A DNA stretch of 39,556 nt from the NCBI GenBank assembly GCA_018524725.1, contig JAEUWP010000201.1:1-39556 (forward strand), read 5' to 3'. The first letter of the stretch is position 1; the number at the start of each line of letters is the position of its first letter. Source of the DNA: Podaxis mareebaensis. Lineage: Eukaryota > Basidiomycota > Agaricomycetes > Agaricales > Agaricaceae. Made by a program: the position numbers and the translations under genes. Positions 10,831-20,641 of this stretch are shown one piece after another. The notes below the pieces were generated by a model, which ran no database searches, was not told the origin of the DNA, and saw nothing but the letters and a program-made list of their open reading frames with translations.

Positions 10831-13800
10831 ATGGACTCCCAGCACAGCCAACACAACCAGCACACTCAACAACAATGACAACAACTGGCACCGGGTAATA
10901 TCAATCACCCTGCACAGACCGGAGGCCCTATATTGGGCCTCAAAGGGGGGAGGCAGATGGATATATTGCCCGACCTGACACCAACACATGATGGGCAGCA
11001 GTTGGCTGCCCATCAAGCACTACTAACCAGCCTTGTAGGTATGATACCCCAAGGCATCAACCAAATGGATCCATCACATTTACATGCAATGCCCCCACCA
11101 CCTCAGCAATTCATGCAAGGATATCCATATCCTCCATACTACCCCCCACCACCACACATGTATGGTTTTCCACAACCGTACGGACCATACCCTCCTCCTC
11201 TGACGCCATACCTGCCGTTTCAACACCAACAACCTGCGCCATTCACCCAGCAGCCATTTGCACCAAACCTGCAAATGGCAACCATTCCTCAACAGCCCCA
11301 ACAGCCAACTCAAGATCGGCCCATCTCCACACAGAAACCAACCACAATGGCGCCCAATCCATCACGGGCACCTGAACCACGAAGGAGTAACACTACTCCT
11401 TCATCCAGGTCCTCCTCTGTGACGTCAACCAGAGGAAGGAGTAAGGTGCCAAACCCCATGCTACCCTCGTCCTCTAAGGACAAGGGTAAACAGAACCCAC
11501 CTGAACCAGCACCAGCTGTGCTTTCCTCAAAAGCTCGAGGAAAGCAAAGGGCTGTAGACATAGAGCTCGAGGACAATCAATACGTCCAAGAGCTGATGAA
11601 CCAACTCAATGAGGCAGGTCTACCCATAGACCTGATATCCAAGCTGAGCACCAGCTCAAAACATGCTGGCTGCAACACCATTATTGAGGAGCTTTTAACA
11701 AAGCTCCACAGTTTACAAGACCGTTTCATCATGCTTGAAGGACAAAACAGCCTATTGCAGAGGCAGGTCTTGAACCTGCAATGACAGTTGAATGAGAAGT
11801 CAGACCACGAAGAAGAACAGCCTGCAAAACGGCGCGCGATGTCTCAATCAATGATGTCATCTCAATGGGGGGTGCCAAGCACCCCACAAGACCCCACCAC
11901 CCCAACACCACATATGGGCAATGAGGTAAAACCCTTACCTCGCCAACGCCGCCAACCATCACCACCACCAGCTGCGTCGTCATCGCGTCGGCCACCACCA
12001 CCTCCAGCTGACATCACCCTACCCTATATCGAGGAAGTACCATCTGGGGACATCGATGTTCCCATGCACGAACCCTTGATGAGCACAACCTTGAGGTCAA
12101 CGAAACCAACCTCGAGTGGTATTGTACCATCAGAGTCCCTCTTTGAGGGACTCTCCTTTGGCCAACCTATCCTGGTATGCCCACCAGGAAATCTCCTACC
12201 AGAACCCATAATCCACCTCCACCACGAGTTCATCTGATACAGTCCAGACGACCTGGAGGAATGGCTTTCGGGACTGGAATACTCAAGCGACGAAGACAAC
12301 AATTCATCAAGGAATCATCGTAAGAAAAACAAGAAAAACCAAAAGGCACAATTGTCTGGAGACGATGATTGCGCCGGCATCTCAGACCTCATCAGACAAG
12401 GAGGCAGGATTCCTGACCTCTGGGGACTTTGGGGTACCGAGCCGGGTATCAGAGAACACGACAACTCCATGTGAGGAATGTTGTCGCATGACATATACTA
12501 TTGCCAGTGAATAAACACAGTATTCACAGGCACAAATGCCTGACTTGTCGCCAACGCCGAACTCCAAGGCAGGGAGTTCGTGCACAGCAACAAGAAGGGC
12601 ACAGTGCACCACATCACAGGTTGGGGTCTACTGATGACCCCGAGACAAGTCATACGACTATGGCAGTTTATGAATAACCACCATGTCAACATTCACAGCA
12701 GATTCGAGGCATACTTCCTACTCCGAGAACTGCACAATATCGCAACCTCAACCATGCCAGAGCATCACGATGATGCTATGGACTTCATATTGAACCTTGA
12801 GGGGTACGACCCCAACTTCCTGGCGCCTGGGATGCAACAGGAATATATGACCAGGCTCGAGCCCATTCTGTGCACCGTGCAAGATCACGGCACTAGGAAC
12901 GTTCTCAAATGGAACGAGGGTAAAGGTCTCCCGATGCTGACTGGCCCTCAGCTTTTTGATATTGACCTCTTAGGTCAATATCTCCTCATCCACGGAAATC
13001 CCAATACCTGCAATGCCTACAATGGCATTGCATTCGAACAACAAAGACTCATCCACCGCTGTTGCATCTTCGGTTATGGCTTGGGTCGAGCATTGAGCCC
13101 ATCTGACAAGAGCACCTCACAGAAATTCATGAGGCTATTTGCCATTCTCGTCGCGACTCTGAACTTATACCGGGAATTCATTGCCAGATATAACAGTCGC
13201 GTTCCACAAGAATGCGCCTACTCCTCACAAAACAGGCCTGTATTTTCAATACAGTCCCTGGACATAACCCCCTATGCTGCACACAATTTGAGCCTCAACA
13301 ACATGGCTCATGTCCTCATCCGTAACAGTATACCCACATCATGGGTAGACCATGCATATCTCTTCAGGTTGTGGTGGCTCAACCACACCTATCGTGGTGA
13401 CCAACTACACCACAATTTATACGATGAACATGACAATCACCGAGTGGAATACCTCGACTGGTATCATGAACCACTGGCAATCCCAGAGTGGGATGGATGG
13501 AGACATCCCACTGACAACGACCTCAATCAATTCTTGTACTTTGAGTACAAGAACACTCAACAAGAAAAGGGGGAACACTTTGTTCCCCAAGGATGGTTAC
13601 CAGCAGGGGCCTCGCCTTACTTCCAGCTCCTACAGAACTGCGACTACCCTCAGTGTCTGCTGGAGCCACCCCTATCCCAACTGCGGCTGACCCATCCCCT
13701 TGTGCTAACTCTCGGTGAGGTGGCACCTGCCATCCCTGATGAAGTGGCTCTCGATACAGATGCCCAAATGACAGAGGCCAACACCTCTGTATCCACACTC

Positions 13801-14043
13801 GCTGCCACTGAATCTCACTTGTCTGATGTGACCATGACCAAGGCCAATGCCTCTGCCCTTGCGTCCGATCTCCCACCCATTGCTGTTTTGGCTGAGGCCA
13901 ACGCCTCCGCCTCCTCATCCCAGGACCCCATTGGTGAATCCTCGTCGATCGCCTCTTCATGCTCACGCTTGTCCTCATCACCTTTGTGATCGAGTTGACT
14001 CCAGCCCTGCATCCCCTACGAGGTGATCCATCACCTCGTCTAA
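10831..14043 (+). pseudogene. accessory coding region downstream of the chromodomain, unrecognised
   Basis: In the same phase as gag-pol. A plausible own start is the ATG at 10831; the first non-TGA stop is the TAA at 14041-14043. Layout: a Gln-rich start, a long Pro/Gln/Tyr-rich segment (about 11,080-11,330), a Ser/Arg/Lys-rich segment, a coiled-coil-like stretch (about 11,580-11,780, Leu/Gln-rich), a second Pro-rich block, then a compact region of about 330-350 residues (about 12,545-13,640) rich in Trp, His and Tyr, and a Ser/Ala-rich tail. Eight TGAs interrupt it. I recognise no family; it is not an envelope-like protein by eye (no signal peptide or membrane helix seen). It is either part of one giant polyprotein or a separate ORF. 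The short overlapping +1-frame ORF at 10701-10898 is an alternative for the junction. Confidence 0.7.
10939..10951 (+). other. internal polypurine-like tract, copy 2
   Basis: CTCAAAGGGGGGA, about 235 bases after the end of the chromodomain ORF. This is where the polypurine tract of an ordinary-length chromovirus would lie. Confidence 0.35.
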
Positions 14044-14145
14044 ATCTTACTACTGACTGGGCGCTATCTGTGTCCCCGTCTCCCACTCGTCACCACAAGT
14101 AACCTCATTACTTGTGTCCTGAAATTCTTGACCATACCCTACGGT

Positions 14146-14159
14146 CTCAACAGGGGGTG
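14146..14159 (+). other. polypurine tract of the chromovirus
   Basis: CTCAACAGGGGGTG abuts the TG of the 3' LTR, the position of the plus-strand primer in LTR elements. It is less pure than the two internal look-alikes at 7019-7031 and 10939-10951. Confidence 0.6.
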
Positions 14160-14422
14160 TGTAAGGGTTAAGCCCTTACTATCGTGGTCATCTCCTTTCT
14201 TGGTAATTAATATTGTATTAATTAATTGTTTAATTCCCACTGTTACTTAACCCCGATGGATTACTTAATCCATCAGGAAAATGTCCTTTATATTCTCGTT
14301 GTCAGCTGTCATCACGACAGCTGACCTTATACCTACACTACGTACATCCCAATACATCAGGCTTATTGTACGTTGGTGTGAACTTAAGGTCTACGCTCTA
14401 AGTAAGCCTCAGTAGGCTTACA
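14160..14422 (+). repeat. 3' LTR
   Basis: 263 bp, collinear with the 5' LTR with no indels. The eight differences fall at six dinucleotides and are all CG/TG/CA alternatives. The five inverted repeats are shared, and the third is one base pair longer here (GATGGATTA/TAATCCATC). Confidence 0.93.
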
Positions 14423-14427
14423 CATAG
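14423..14427 (+). repeat. target-site duplication, right copy (CATAG)
   Basis: Exact copy of 2748-2752, directly after the CA end of the 3' LTR. Confidence 0.92.
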
Positions 14428-14445
14428 GCACGACGACGATAAGAT

Positions 14446-14912
14446 TCAGAAACTCAAATAGTGGGTCCCAAAAGTAGCGATGTGCGGCTCGACGACGGGC
14501 GCTCCGACAGGGTGCATTCCGCAATTAGGTTTAGTGAGAGAGTGACATGAAGTTGCCGTTTTCACGAGCAACCGTTCATCAGTCTCTACAATGATTATGA
14601 CCCTAGCACCAATTGCTTTACCAATTCTGACTGATTCCTGCAAGGGTTGGATGAAGAACTCCTGGAATCGTCTCGCCATTGCATCATTGACAATTGTTTT
14701 GTTGCTGGAAACTCTCTTGTTGACTAAGTCGTGGTACTCCAGGAAATCAGTGAGCGAGCCAGTACACGAGGGAAGTGAAGAAACGCCTATCGTGGTCTCG
14801 ACCATTGATCGAGAAGAAAGCAATAGTCTGCCTGAAGCTTTGAATTTCTCCACACCGGTCTGAGCCAAAGCGGATTTCCCAACCCCAACTGGCCGTTCCT
14901 CCAGAATAATGT
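14446..14912 (-). pseudogene. NACHT-type NTPase relic
   Basis: On the minus strand, about 14,907-14,869 encodes RPVGVGKSALAQTG, a P-loop (GVGKSA) in the context typical of fungal NACHT/NWD proteins. It continues EKFKASGRLL, then a degraded middle with RRFQEFFIQPLQE and a Walker B-like RVIIIVETDE. Known NACHT proteins of agarics have the same order. The fragment is short, stops occur just upstream, and the 3' part ends without WD or ankyrin repeats, so it is a remnant. Its 3' end lies 19 bp from the retroelement target duplication, but the pre-insertion sequence at 2181-2747 does not obviously continue it. Confidence 0.6.
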
Positions 14913-16930
14913 GAACTGACTACCATTTATCCCTACGATTCGGGTGTCGAATAAAATAGGCATCTCCAGGTGGTGGAAGAAGCTAGGCCGTACGAAACAT
15001 GTACTCCGTGAATCAACATGTCCAGCACTTGTTTGTTTATGCATGACCAGCTACCACTGCCGAAGACATACCACTAGATCAATTCCGAGGAGACTCGACC
15101 CTGAGGAGGGCGAGGACCAACCATGACCCGCCCACTGGCCACAACGCTTATTTTCTCAAACTGACTCCCTTTCTATGTTATTCCCAAACTTTACCCATGA
15201 TTCTATGATTCTATGATTCTTTGACTATGACAATTCGCAGTAACAACACGACACATTTACATCAATATAACCCGTAAACTTCTCACTTCAACCGGACTAC
15301 TCCACACACCACCTCAGAACCCTTATATTTACTTAGATCTGCCGAGGGGCGTAGTTACCTAGTACGCGCCCACCGCGTCTTAGCAGTTAGTTTGCTTGTA
15401 GCGGTATAGAAATGCAGAATACAACAACAGCATGACCAGCTGAACGATCGTTCGGTTGTCTAGCAACGCCGCCACCATCACATCATCGGATGCCCCAAAA
15501 CTATAGATTGTCGCACCTTGTTTCGAGTAATGGGTGCTGCGCGTCAATATTCTCAATTTCCTTGTGAGAGCACTCAGTTCGGGTAGACGTGTGCGAGCGT
15601 GTAACGTCCAGCTACACTGAAGTTCGGTCCTATAGCCTCGTAGTAAACGCAATAAACAATAAATAGAAAAGAAAAAAATCATAAAATCCAGAGAAACGGT
15701 AGTAGAGACAGGACAACAGCCCTGGGACGGACTGAGGACTGATATACCGAGGCGGTCATGGGGACTTATAACGACAGAGACTCCCATCAACGGGAGCTGA
15801 GGTAGGTTGCGGGAGGCGAACCACCTAAATATTATCTGCCTAGTGGCCGTACGATAAAATTCTAAATACTCGAGGTCGGGAATAGGGGCCTTAGCGAGAC
15901 CCACGCACAACCAGGCTTTTACCTCCACACTCGCTTTCAAGTGAACTTAAAGACCATTCGGACGACGACTGGATTTGTAAAAGAGTCAATAGGAATGAAA
16001 TGGGTGTGTATACATAATCTAAGGGCATTTGGGTACACTACACTCGGGTACTACGCAAGTATTTCAATTTCCGATGACACAAGAACACAAGGAAAGTCGA
16101 AAACTCGACCGTCGGAAGACAAACATGAGCCATTAATCACAACACAATGCTGCAGAAAGCCAATATTAACCTTATCTGTCCTTCAACCTTCGACCGTCTC
16201 GCGTTGGTGGTCATTTGCAAACTGTAAGGTCGTCATGTTCCTCCAGGTCGTGGTTTCTGTCAGACCGCAATTGGCTCTTCGTAGGTTGAAGATCATTCGT
16301 GTCCCCTATTATGGTTGAATCAGCTATACTTCTCGTTTAGAACAACTGAATGTCCTACTAAAACGCATCCCATGACTTGATGCCATCTGCAGAAGGTGTT
16401 AGTTTGCACACTGGCAAAATGGTGCGATGTCTTACACCGTTACAATACCGTAGACATTGTAGTTGTTGTCCCGGAATTGAATTACAAGAACCATTTCCAA
16501 ACTTGCTAAAGCTGATATCCCAACATGTCATTAGTTTGTAATTAGTTGGAGTTGTAAGTCAGAAGAGACGCTTTAATCAGGTGGAATTCTCCACAGACCA
16601 AAAATCCTATTAAGCAGAGTGGGTCCTCGCCTTGCGTGATTATGAGAATACCCTCACGGAAAGAAGAGTAGAGTTCCATCGCGGTAGAGACTCCAAAAAG
16701 CAGGTGTAAAACGCCGGATGTGCGTTAGTCTGGACCGCAAGGATTCATGTGTTTGGCGAATGTCTCGCAAAGAACGGGACAATTTGAGCAGTGTGAGAAA
16801 TACCGAAAGGCCTAGGATGATGTTAGACTTCTGTCTGCTGTTATTGCAAAGTGCTTCACAGACTAAGGTTGGCAAGAGTACATGCACTTATATAGTTGTA
16901 AGTGAAGGGCAAAAAGGGCAGGGATGAGCC
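14913..16930. other. no recognisable gene
   Basis: About 2 kb of unassigned sequence. It contains a minor tandem run of GATTCTAT near 15,199-15,221 and a 186-codon minus-strand ORF (15380-15940) with a hydrophobic C-terminus that matches nothing I recognise. I would not call it a gene. Confidence 0.4.
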
Positions 16931-17400
16931 TTACTTGGAACCTATCAGGATAAACGTGAAGGCATAGAATTGCGAATCATCAACGGGGCAGTCATGCAGA
17001 GGAGAGGGTCCAAAAGGGGCGTTGAGAACTAAGATGTCGTTTCCGATGGTGACAACGGTAGCAACCTGGAAGAGGCCAATGAATCCCAACACAAAAAGTG
17101 TGAATAAACCTACACACTGTAAATTCAACTGGTGCAGTCTTTAAGCCGAGTGACACTTGTTGCAAAGAAAAATGACGTACCAAATGTACAAAACCATAAT
17201 ATGAAAGTTACTGAGTACAATAGCTCAACAGGAGGTATTTCTAAACAGAAACCGAAAGCACCTTTGCGACTGAAGCCCCACAGCGCGCACAACCTGAGAA
17301 GTAGGACTATTCTGAAGGCAATCATTGACGAATTGGCACTGGGAAAGGTCATCCTCGGTTAGATGATCTAGAAATTGAATAACGAACAGTGTCATTATGA
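16931..17400 (-). pseudogene. remains of a multi-pass membrane protein (possible DUF6533-like)
   Basis: Two overlapping minus-strand open stretches (17352-17125 and 17128-16931) are strongly hydrophobic. The first includes IVLLLRLCALWGFSRK, which resembles the LLLR-x-x-ALWG-x-x-RK pattern of basidiomycete DUF6533 seven-helix proteins. Upstream is a further helix-like stretch (LYLIMTLFVIQFLD). The frame shifts between pieces, and no clean splice sites restore a full protein. The family assignment is an inference from one motif. Confidence 0.25.
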
Positions 17401-18688
17401 GGTAGAGGACGGAACATCTGAGGAATATAGAGAATAATTAGAGTCTGAGTCAGCAAAGATCGTTACAATCCACGTCATTAGTTTGGAAACTAGCCTCACG
17501 TCTGGTGCGATGAAGCAGGAGATTAGTGATAACCATATTCAGTTCGACGTGAACACACTCACTGGCATTGGGATGTTAGCTGTCTGTGCCACTAAGGACG
17601 TGAATTAGTGGAAATGGTATGTATGTGCAGATATGGTGGCTGTATTTACACCAGAGCGCAATTCTGAACGCGAGTTAGTTCAAATCCCAGTGATAAATAT
17701 CTGACTTACATAACATATAAAAATGTCCCGGCCTGAATTTGTAGACAGAGAGCCTTCATGGTCCACCTAGAATTACTGAACGATTGGGATCAGCTTTGAG
17801 CGCAGACTATGAGAATAATATCAATGTTACCGATAAAGGTGGACTACTTCCGGGAGTTCTAGAAGCAAATCATAAGAAATAAGTGTCAGCGCAGCCGCTA
17901 GGGCAGATTCAGTGAGCGACGATATTCGAAATCGAGGGGTGAAGCTGCTTACTATAACTCCAGGATGCCTTCAAAGCATAAGAGAAATCTTGTTCAACCC
18001 AGTCTGCCATAATTTCTGTTTAGTCGGCCAAGGCAATGAGTTCGGAATGAGTTTAGAAGTACTGGGAATGTTGAGCGTGACCAATTCACCCGAGCCCATT
18101 TATCTCATTTCAGCTTTAACTGATAGCACATTATTAGTGACAATCACACAGATGGAATGATGCCGCACAAATTAGTGCCTCTTTTAGTCAGCGGTGTTGT
18201 CTCTTCATACCATACTTCTATACTTCATGCGAAACACTCTCAGACCGGCAGCTATTCCTGTATCCGCGATCACCATAGTCCAACAGATCAGAGGTATCAT
18301 CGCTTCTGCCTTCTAATTGATGGTGAACCTCGGATTGGTATCCGCGGACGAGCATATCATATAGCAGCATTCGCTTCACCCACCCGAAGCCGTTAATGCA
18401 CTACTTCCTCAACTATTCCGTTCCTCATCATACTACCTCGCTTGATACTTCACACGAGGTATGTCGAGTGACCTGATTTATCGGTCAAGGTGGTAAAGTC
18501 GAGGACTGGAAAGAGAATACTTGTCAAACACGCAGTATAACAACGTCCAGCAGCCTGTCATGTTGGGCTTTGATTTTCTTGATTGTCGCCGAAAGATATA
18601 TATGGTGCATGATGCCCGTGTTCAATGCGTATATCTTGGCGACCTACGAGACGGAGTACGCCGTGTTTACATATGCAACTCCAGACAA
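17401..18688. other. no recognisable gene
   Basis: Only short overlapping ORFs on both strands. I see no domain motif, repeat or RNA gene. Confidence 0.4.
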
Positions 18689-19400
18689 ATCATCATTCAA
18701 TGTCTGCCACTCAACTCGATTGCGATAAATCGGCAATCCCGAATTGTGAGTCTGCTTGTCTGTTGATCAGGGGCATTTACGAGGGAGACGTCCAACGGGG
18801 TGAATTTGCTAGCCTCTTCCCTGAACGAGGACATGGTACGAAGTGCTTGGAATGGGATTAAAAGGGTGCCTCCAAGTAGAATCGCGCTGGAGTTTAGAGG
18901 AAGGATATTTCTGGATATTAGTAATATAACGAAAGCATTGAGACAAACAACAAATCTGGATCCCTCCCGTGCCCGTAGAACCAGGATGTCCCGTAGGGAG
19001 ATATAATAACGTCGGTGTCCAGGGAATTCTTGTACAGATCCACTCCTGCAAATGTTATACCCCGTCATAGCTCGCACCCCCCGCCTCGAACATCCAATCA
19101 ACACACGGCCCGAAAACGCGAGGGTAAGAAGTGCCCACCTTGCGCAAACGAATGACGATGGGTTCTTCCTTCAAATCATCTCTCTCCCTCGCAGCAACTT
19201 CAATAGAGAAAACCCTCAAGACTTCTTTGACATCTGCTGTGTGTACGGAGATCTACGAGAAGGAAAGATCGTGGAGGATCAGATCATGAGGTCGCGGAGA
19301 GGAAGGTGGGATCAAGAAGTCAAGACACACCTTTGCTTTCCTCATCACCTTACAGGTCGGACCTATCCACACCTGTCGGTCGGTGTGTCAATTTACATCC
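18689..19400 (-). repeat. duplicated block, intact copy (coactosin 3' half plus flank)
   Basis: Partner of 1499-2180. It covers coactosin exons 3-5 and about 370 bp downstream of the stop. Divergence is similar inside and outside the exons, suggesting the other copy evolves neutrally. Confidence 0.75.
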
Positions 19401-19903
19401 GTGCGAGAGCAGTCAAGGGTCACCAGGCAATAGGGATCGCCAGTGCCATCGCAGTGCCGCCGTATGGCAACGAAAGCACCATCAAAAGAAAATCACGGAG
19501 TTCAAGCAACCGGAAGGCACCGACGGCCGACGGAAAGGAGTTCGAACGGGGTCAAGGAGAGGGATCAACTAAAGTCTTCCTGATCGATGGTAAGGAATGA
19601 CGGACCACAAGGACAAACTTTTCTCTGATAGACTCCTTGTCGTTGGAGTATTTGACTCTTACATACGCGAAAGAAGCCTTGGAATCATCGAGGTTCTCCT
19701 TGAGCTCGGAGAGACCGCCAGAGCCAGTGCTCGTGAGCTTCAGCTTGTCGGAACGATCAGATTCGTAGTCAAGTAGCAACCAGTTGGTCTCGTTCTTGTC
19801 ATCGCGGACGTTTCCATACGCTGGGAGAGAAAATAAGCTTCTGATAGGTGAAAGGGAGGTAGTACTAACCCTCGGCAATAGCTGGGTCTGACACGTCTGC
19901 CAT
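19055..19903 (-). CDS. coactosin (ADF-H domain actin-binding protein)
   Basis: Five exons give 144 aa: 19903-19870, 19820-19606, 19372-19331, 19252-19139, 19084-19055. Introns are 49, 233, 78 and 54 bp, all GT-AG and phase-consistent; intron 2 uses a GTCCGT donor. The protein starts MADVSDPAIAEAYGNVRDD and contains VWIGPTCKVMRKAK, ISVHTADVKEVLR and ends GASYDGV. This is the order of the small ADF-homology protein coactosin, which binds F-actin in the cytoplasm. Length matches the family (about 140 aa). It is transcribed away from the RRG9-like gene across a 129-bp shared promoter. A broken copy of exons 3-5 lies at 1867-2151. Confidence 0.9.
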
Positions 19904-20032
19904 GGTAGAAACTATATAAGTTTAAGTTGGATAGGGGTGGTACTCTCAACACTTCAATTCTATCTGATCACCGGCAATTGCCGCGTCATCCTGAACGCAA
20001 TATTTTCGAAATTTCCCCTGGATCCGTATCCA
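19904..20032. promoter_or_regulatory. bidirectional promoter between coactosin and RRG9-like gene
   Basis: Only 129 bp separate the two divergent start codons, so core promoter elements must be shared or interleaved. A TATATAAG-like stretch lies at 19912-19919, too near the coactosin ATG to be an obvious TATA box for it. It lies about 115 bp upstream of the other start. Confidence 0.5.
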
Positions 20033-20641
20033 ATGGCGTCGCGTGCCCTGTCGTCTATACGCGCCCTCCGCCGCTTCTCTACACAACCGACGTCCCCAGC
20101 AACTGTCTCTGTCGAAGCTCGTCGTAAATGGGGTCTTGGTGGCTTACCATCCCCGCGCTCTATCCTTAACGATGATTCCATCCCAGTCGACCTCTCCGAA
20201 GACGATGACATCGTCAACGGTTCACGACCAAACACGCCGCCTCTTCACCTCCGTCGTCCACCTACATCACCCACTCCAGCCGAATGGAAATCCCACCGCC
20301 ACGCCATCAAGCGCACGTTTCCGGATGGCTGGTCACCACCTCGGAAGCTCTCGAGAGAGGCTATGGACGGACTGCGTGAGCTGCACAAATTGGATCCTGA
20401 AAAGTTTTCGACACCCGTACTAGCGGAGCGCTTTAGAATCAGTCCGGAGGCTGTGAGGAGGGTCCTGAAGAGCAAGTGGGAGCCCTCGCCGGAGAGAAGA
20501 GCGCAGTGGGCTATGAAGCAGCGTAAGTTGAGGGACGAGAGGATCGAGCACAGAAGGCAGACAAGGTTGAAGGAGAGGGAGGAGGTGGAAGAAATTTTGC
20601 TTGCGAAACAATTCAGTGGCGGTTTATCGCTCAAGGGTTGA
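20033..20641 (+). CDS. RRG9/neugrin-like mitochondrial protein
   Basis: Intronless, 202 aa from the ATG at 20033. An in-frame upstream start at 19937 is possible, but the 20033 start gives a clean basic presequence (MASRALSSIRALRRFSTQ), typical of mitochondrial import. The core WKSHRHAIKRTFPDGWSPPR and REAMDGLRELHKLDPEKF followed by TPVLAERFRISPEAVRRVLK is the helix-turn-helix-like motif of Rrg9 (required for respiratory growth 9) and animal neugrin. A Lys/Arg/Glu-rich helix ends the protein. In yeast Rrg9 is needed to maintain mitochondrial DNA; function here is inferred by family. Confidence 0.8.
   Translation: MASRALSSIRALRRFSTQPTSPATVSVEARRKWGLGGLPSPRSILNDDSIPVDLSEDDDIVNGSRPNTPPLHLRRPPTSPTPAEWKSHRHAIKRTFPDGWSPPRKLSREAMDGLRELHKLDPEKFSTPVLAERFRISPEAVRRVLKSKWEPSPERRAQWAMKQRKLRDERIEHRRQTRLKEREEVEEILLAKQFSGGLSLKG

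Larger units (their letters stand above)
2753..14422 (+). mobile_element. complete chromodomain Ty3/Gypsy LTR retrotransposon (chromovirus), 11,670 bp
   Basis: Both ends are defined: 263-bp LTRs starting TG and ending CA, flanked by 5-bp CATAG duplications. Domain order is gag, CCHC knuckle, aspartic protease, reverse transcriptase, RNase H, integrase, chromodomain. This order with a C-terminal chromodomain defines chromoviruses (established knowledge). The element is long for the group because about 3.2 kb of coding sequence follows the chromodomain. LTRs are 255/263 identical, but all differences are CpG transitions, so age from identity would be overestimated. With 37 in-frame TGAs this copy cannot make a full polyprotein. 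No canonical tRNA-primed binding site follows the 5' LTR directly. Confidence 0.95.
2753..14422. repeat. dense array of short perfect inverted repeats across the element
   Basis: Hairpin-type repeats recur roughly every 50-100 bases through LTRs and coding sequence. Those with arms of at least 9 bp include 3345/3357, 6110/6124, 6888/6912, 8064-8087, 9019/9032, 9614/9628, 10634/10649, 10757/10772, 11381/11394, 12132/12145, 12958/12972, 13009/13024 and 13531/13544 (start of left/right arm). Arms of 6-8 bp are far more numerous. Spliced host genes in this window do not show this to my eye. Confidence 0.75.

Noticed and set aside
3121..14043. TGA decoded as a sense codon in the retroelement (recoding or suppressor).
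   Set aside because: The second copy has CGA at the position of one of the TGAs, two stems are longer with CGA, and host genes here use TGA as a normal stop. CpG decay explains everything.
15380..15940. 186-codon minus-strand ORF as a gene.
   Set aside because: No recognised motif, no supporting introns or neighbours; similar-length chance ORFs exist in this window.
18697..19104. 135-codon minus-strand ORF downstream of and overlapping the coactosin 3' end.
   Set aside because: Its duplicate at 1499-1880 does not keep the same frame, so it is unlikely to be coding.
1499..19400. The two 0.7-kb direct repeats as LTRs of an older element containing the Gypsy element.
   Set aside because: They contain coactosin exons 3-5 with splice sites and have no TG...CA ends.
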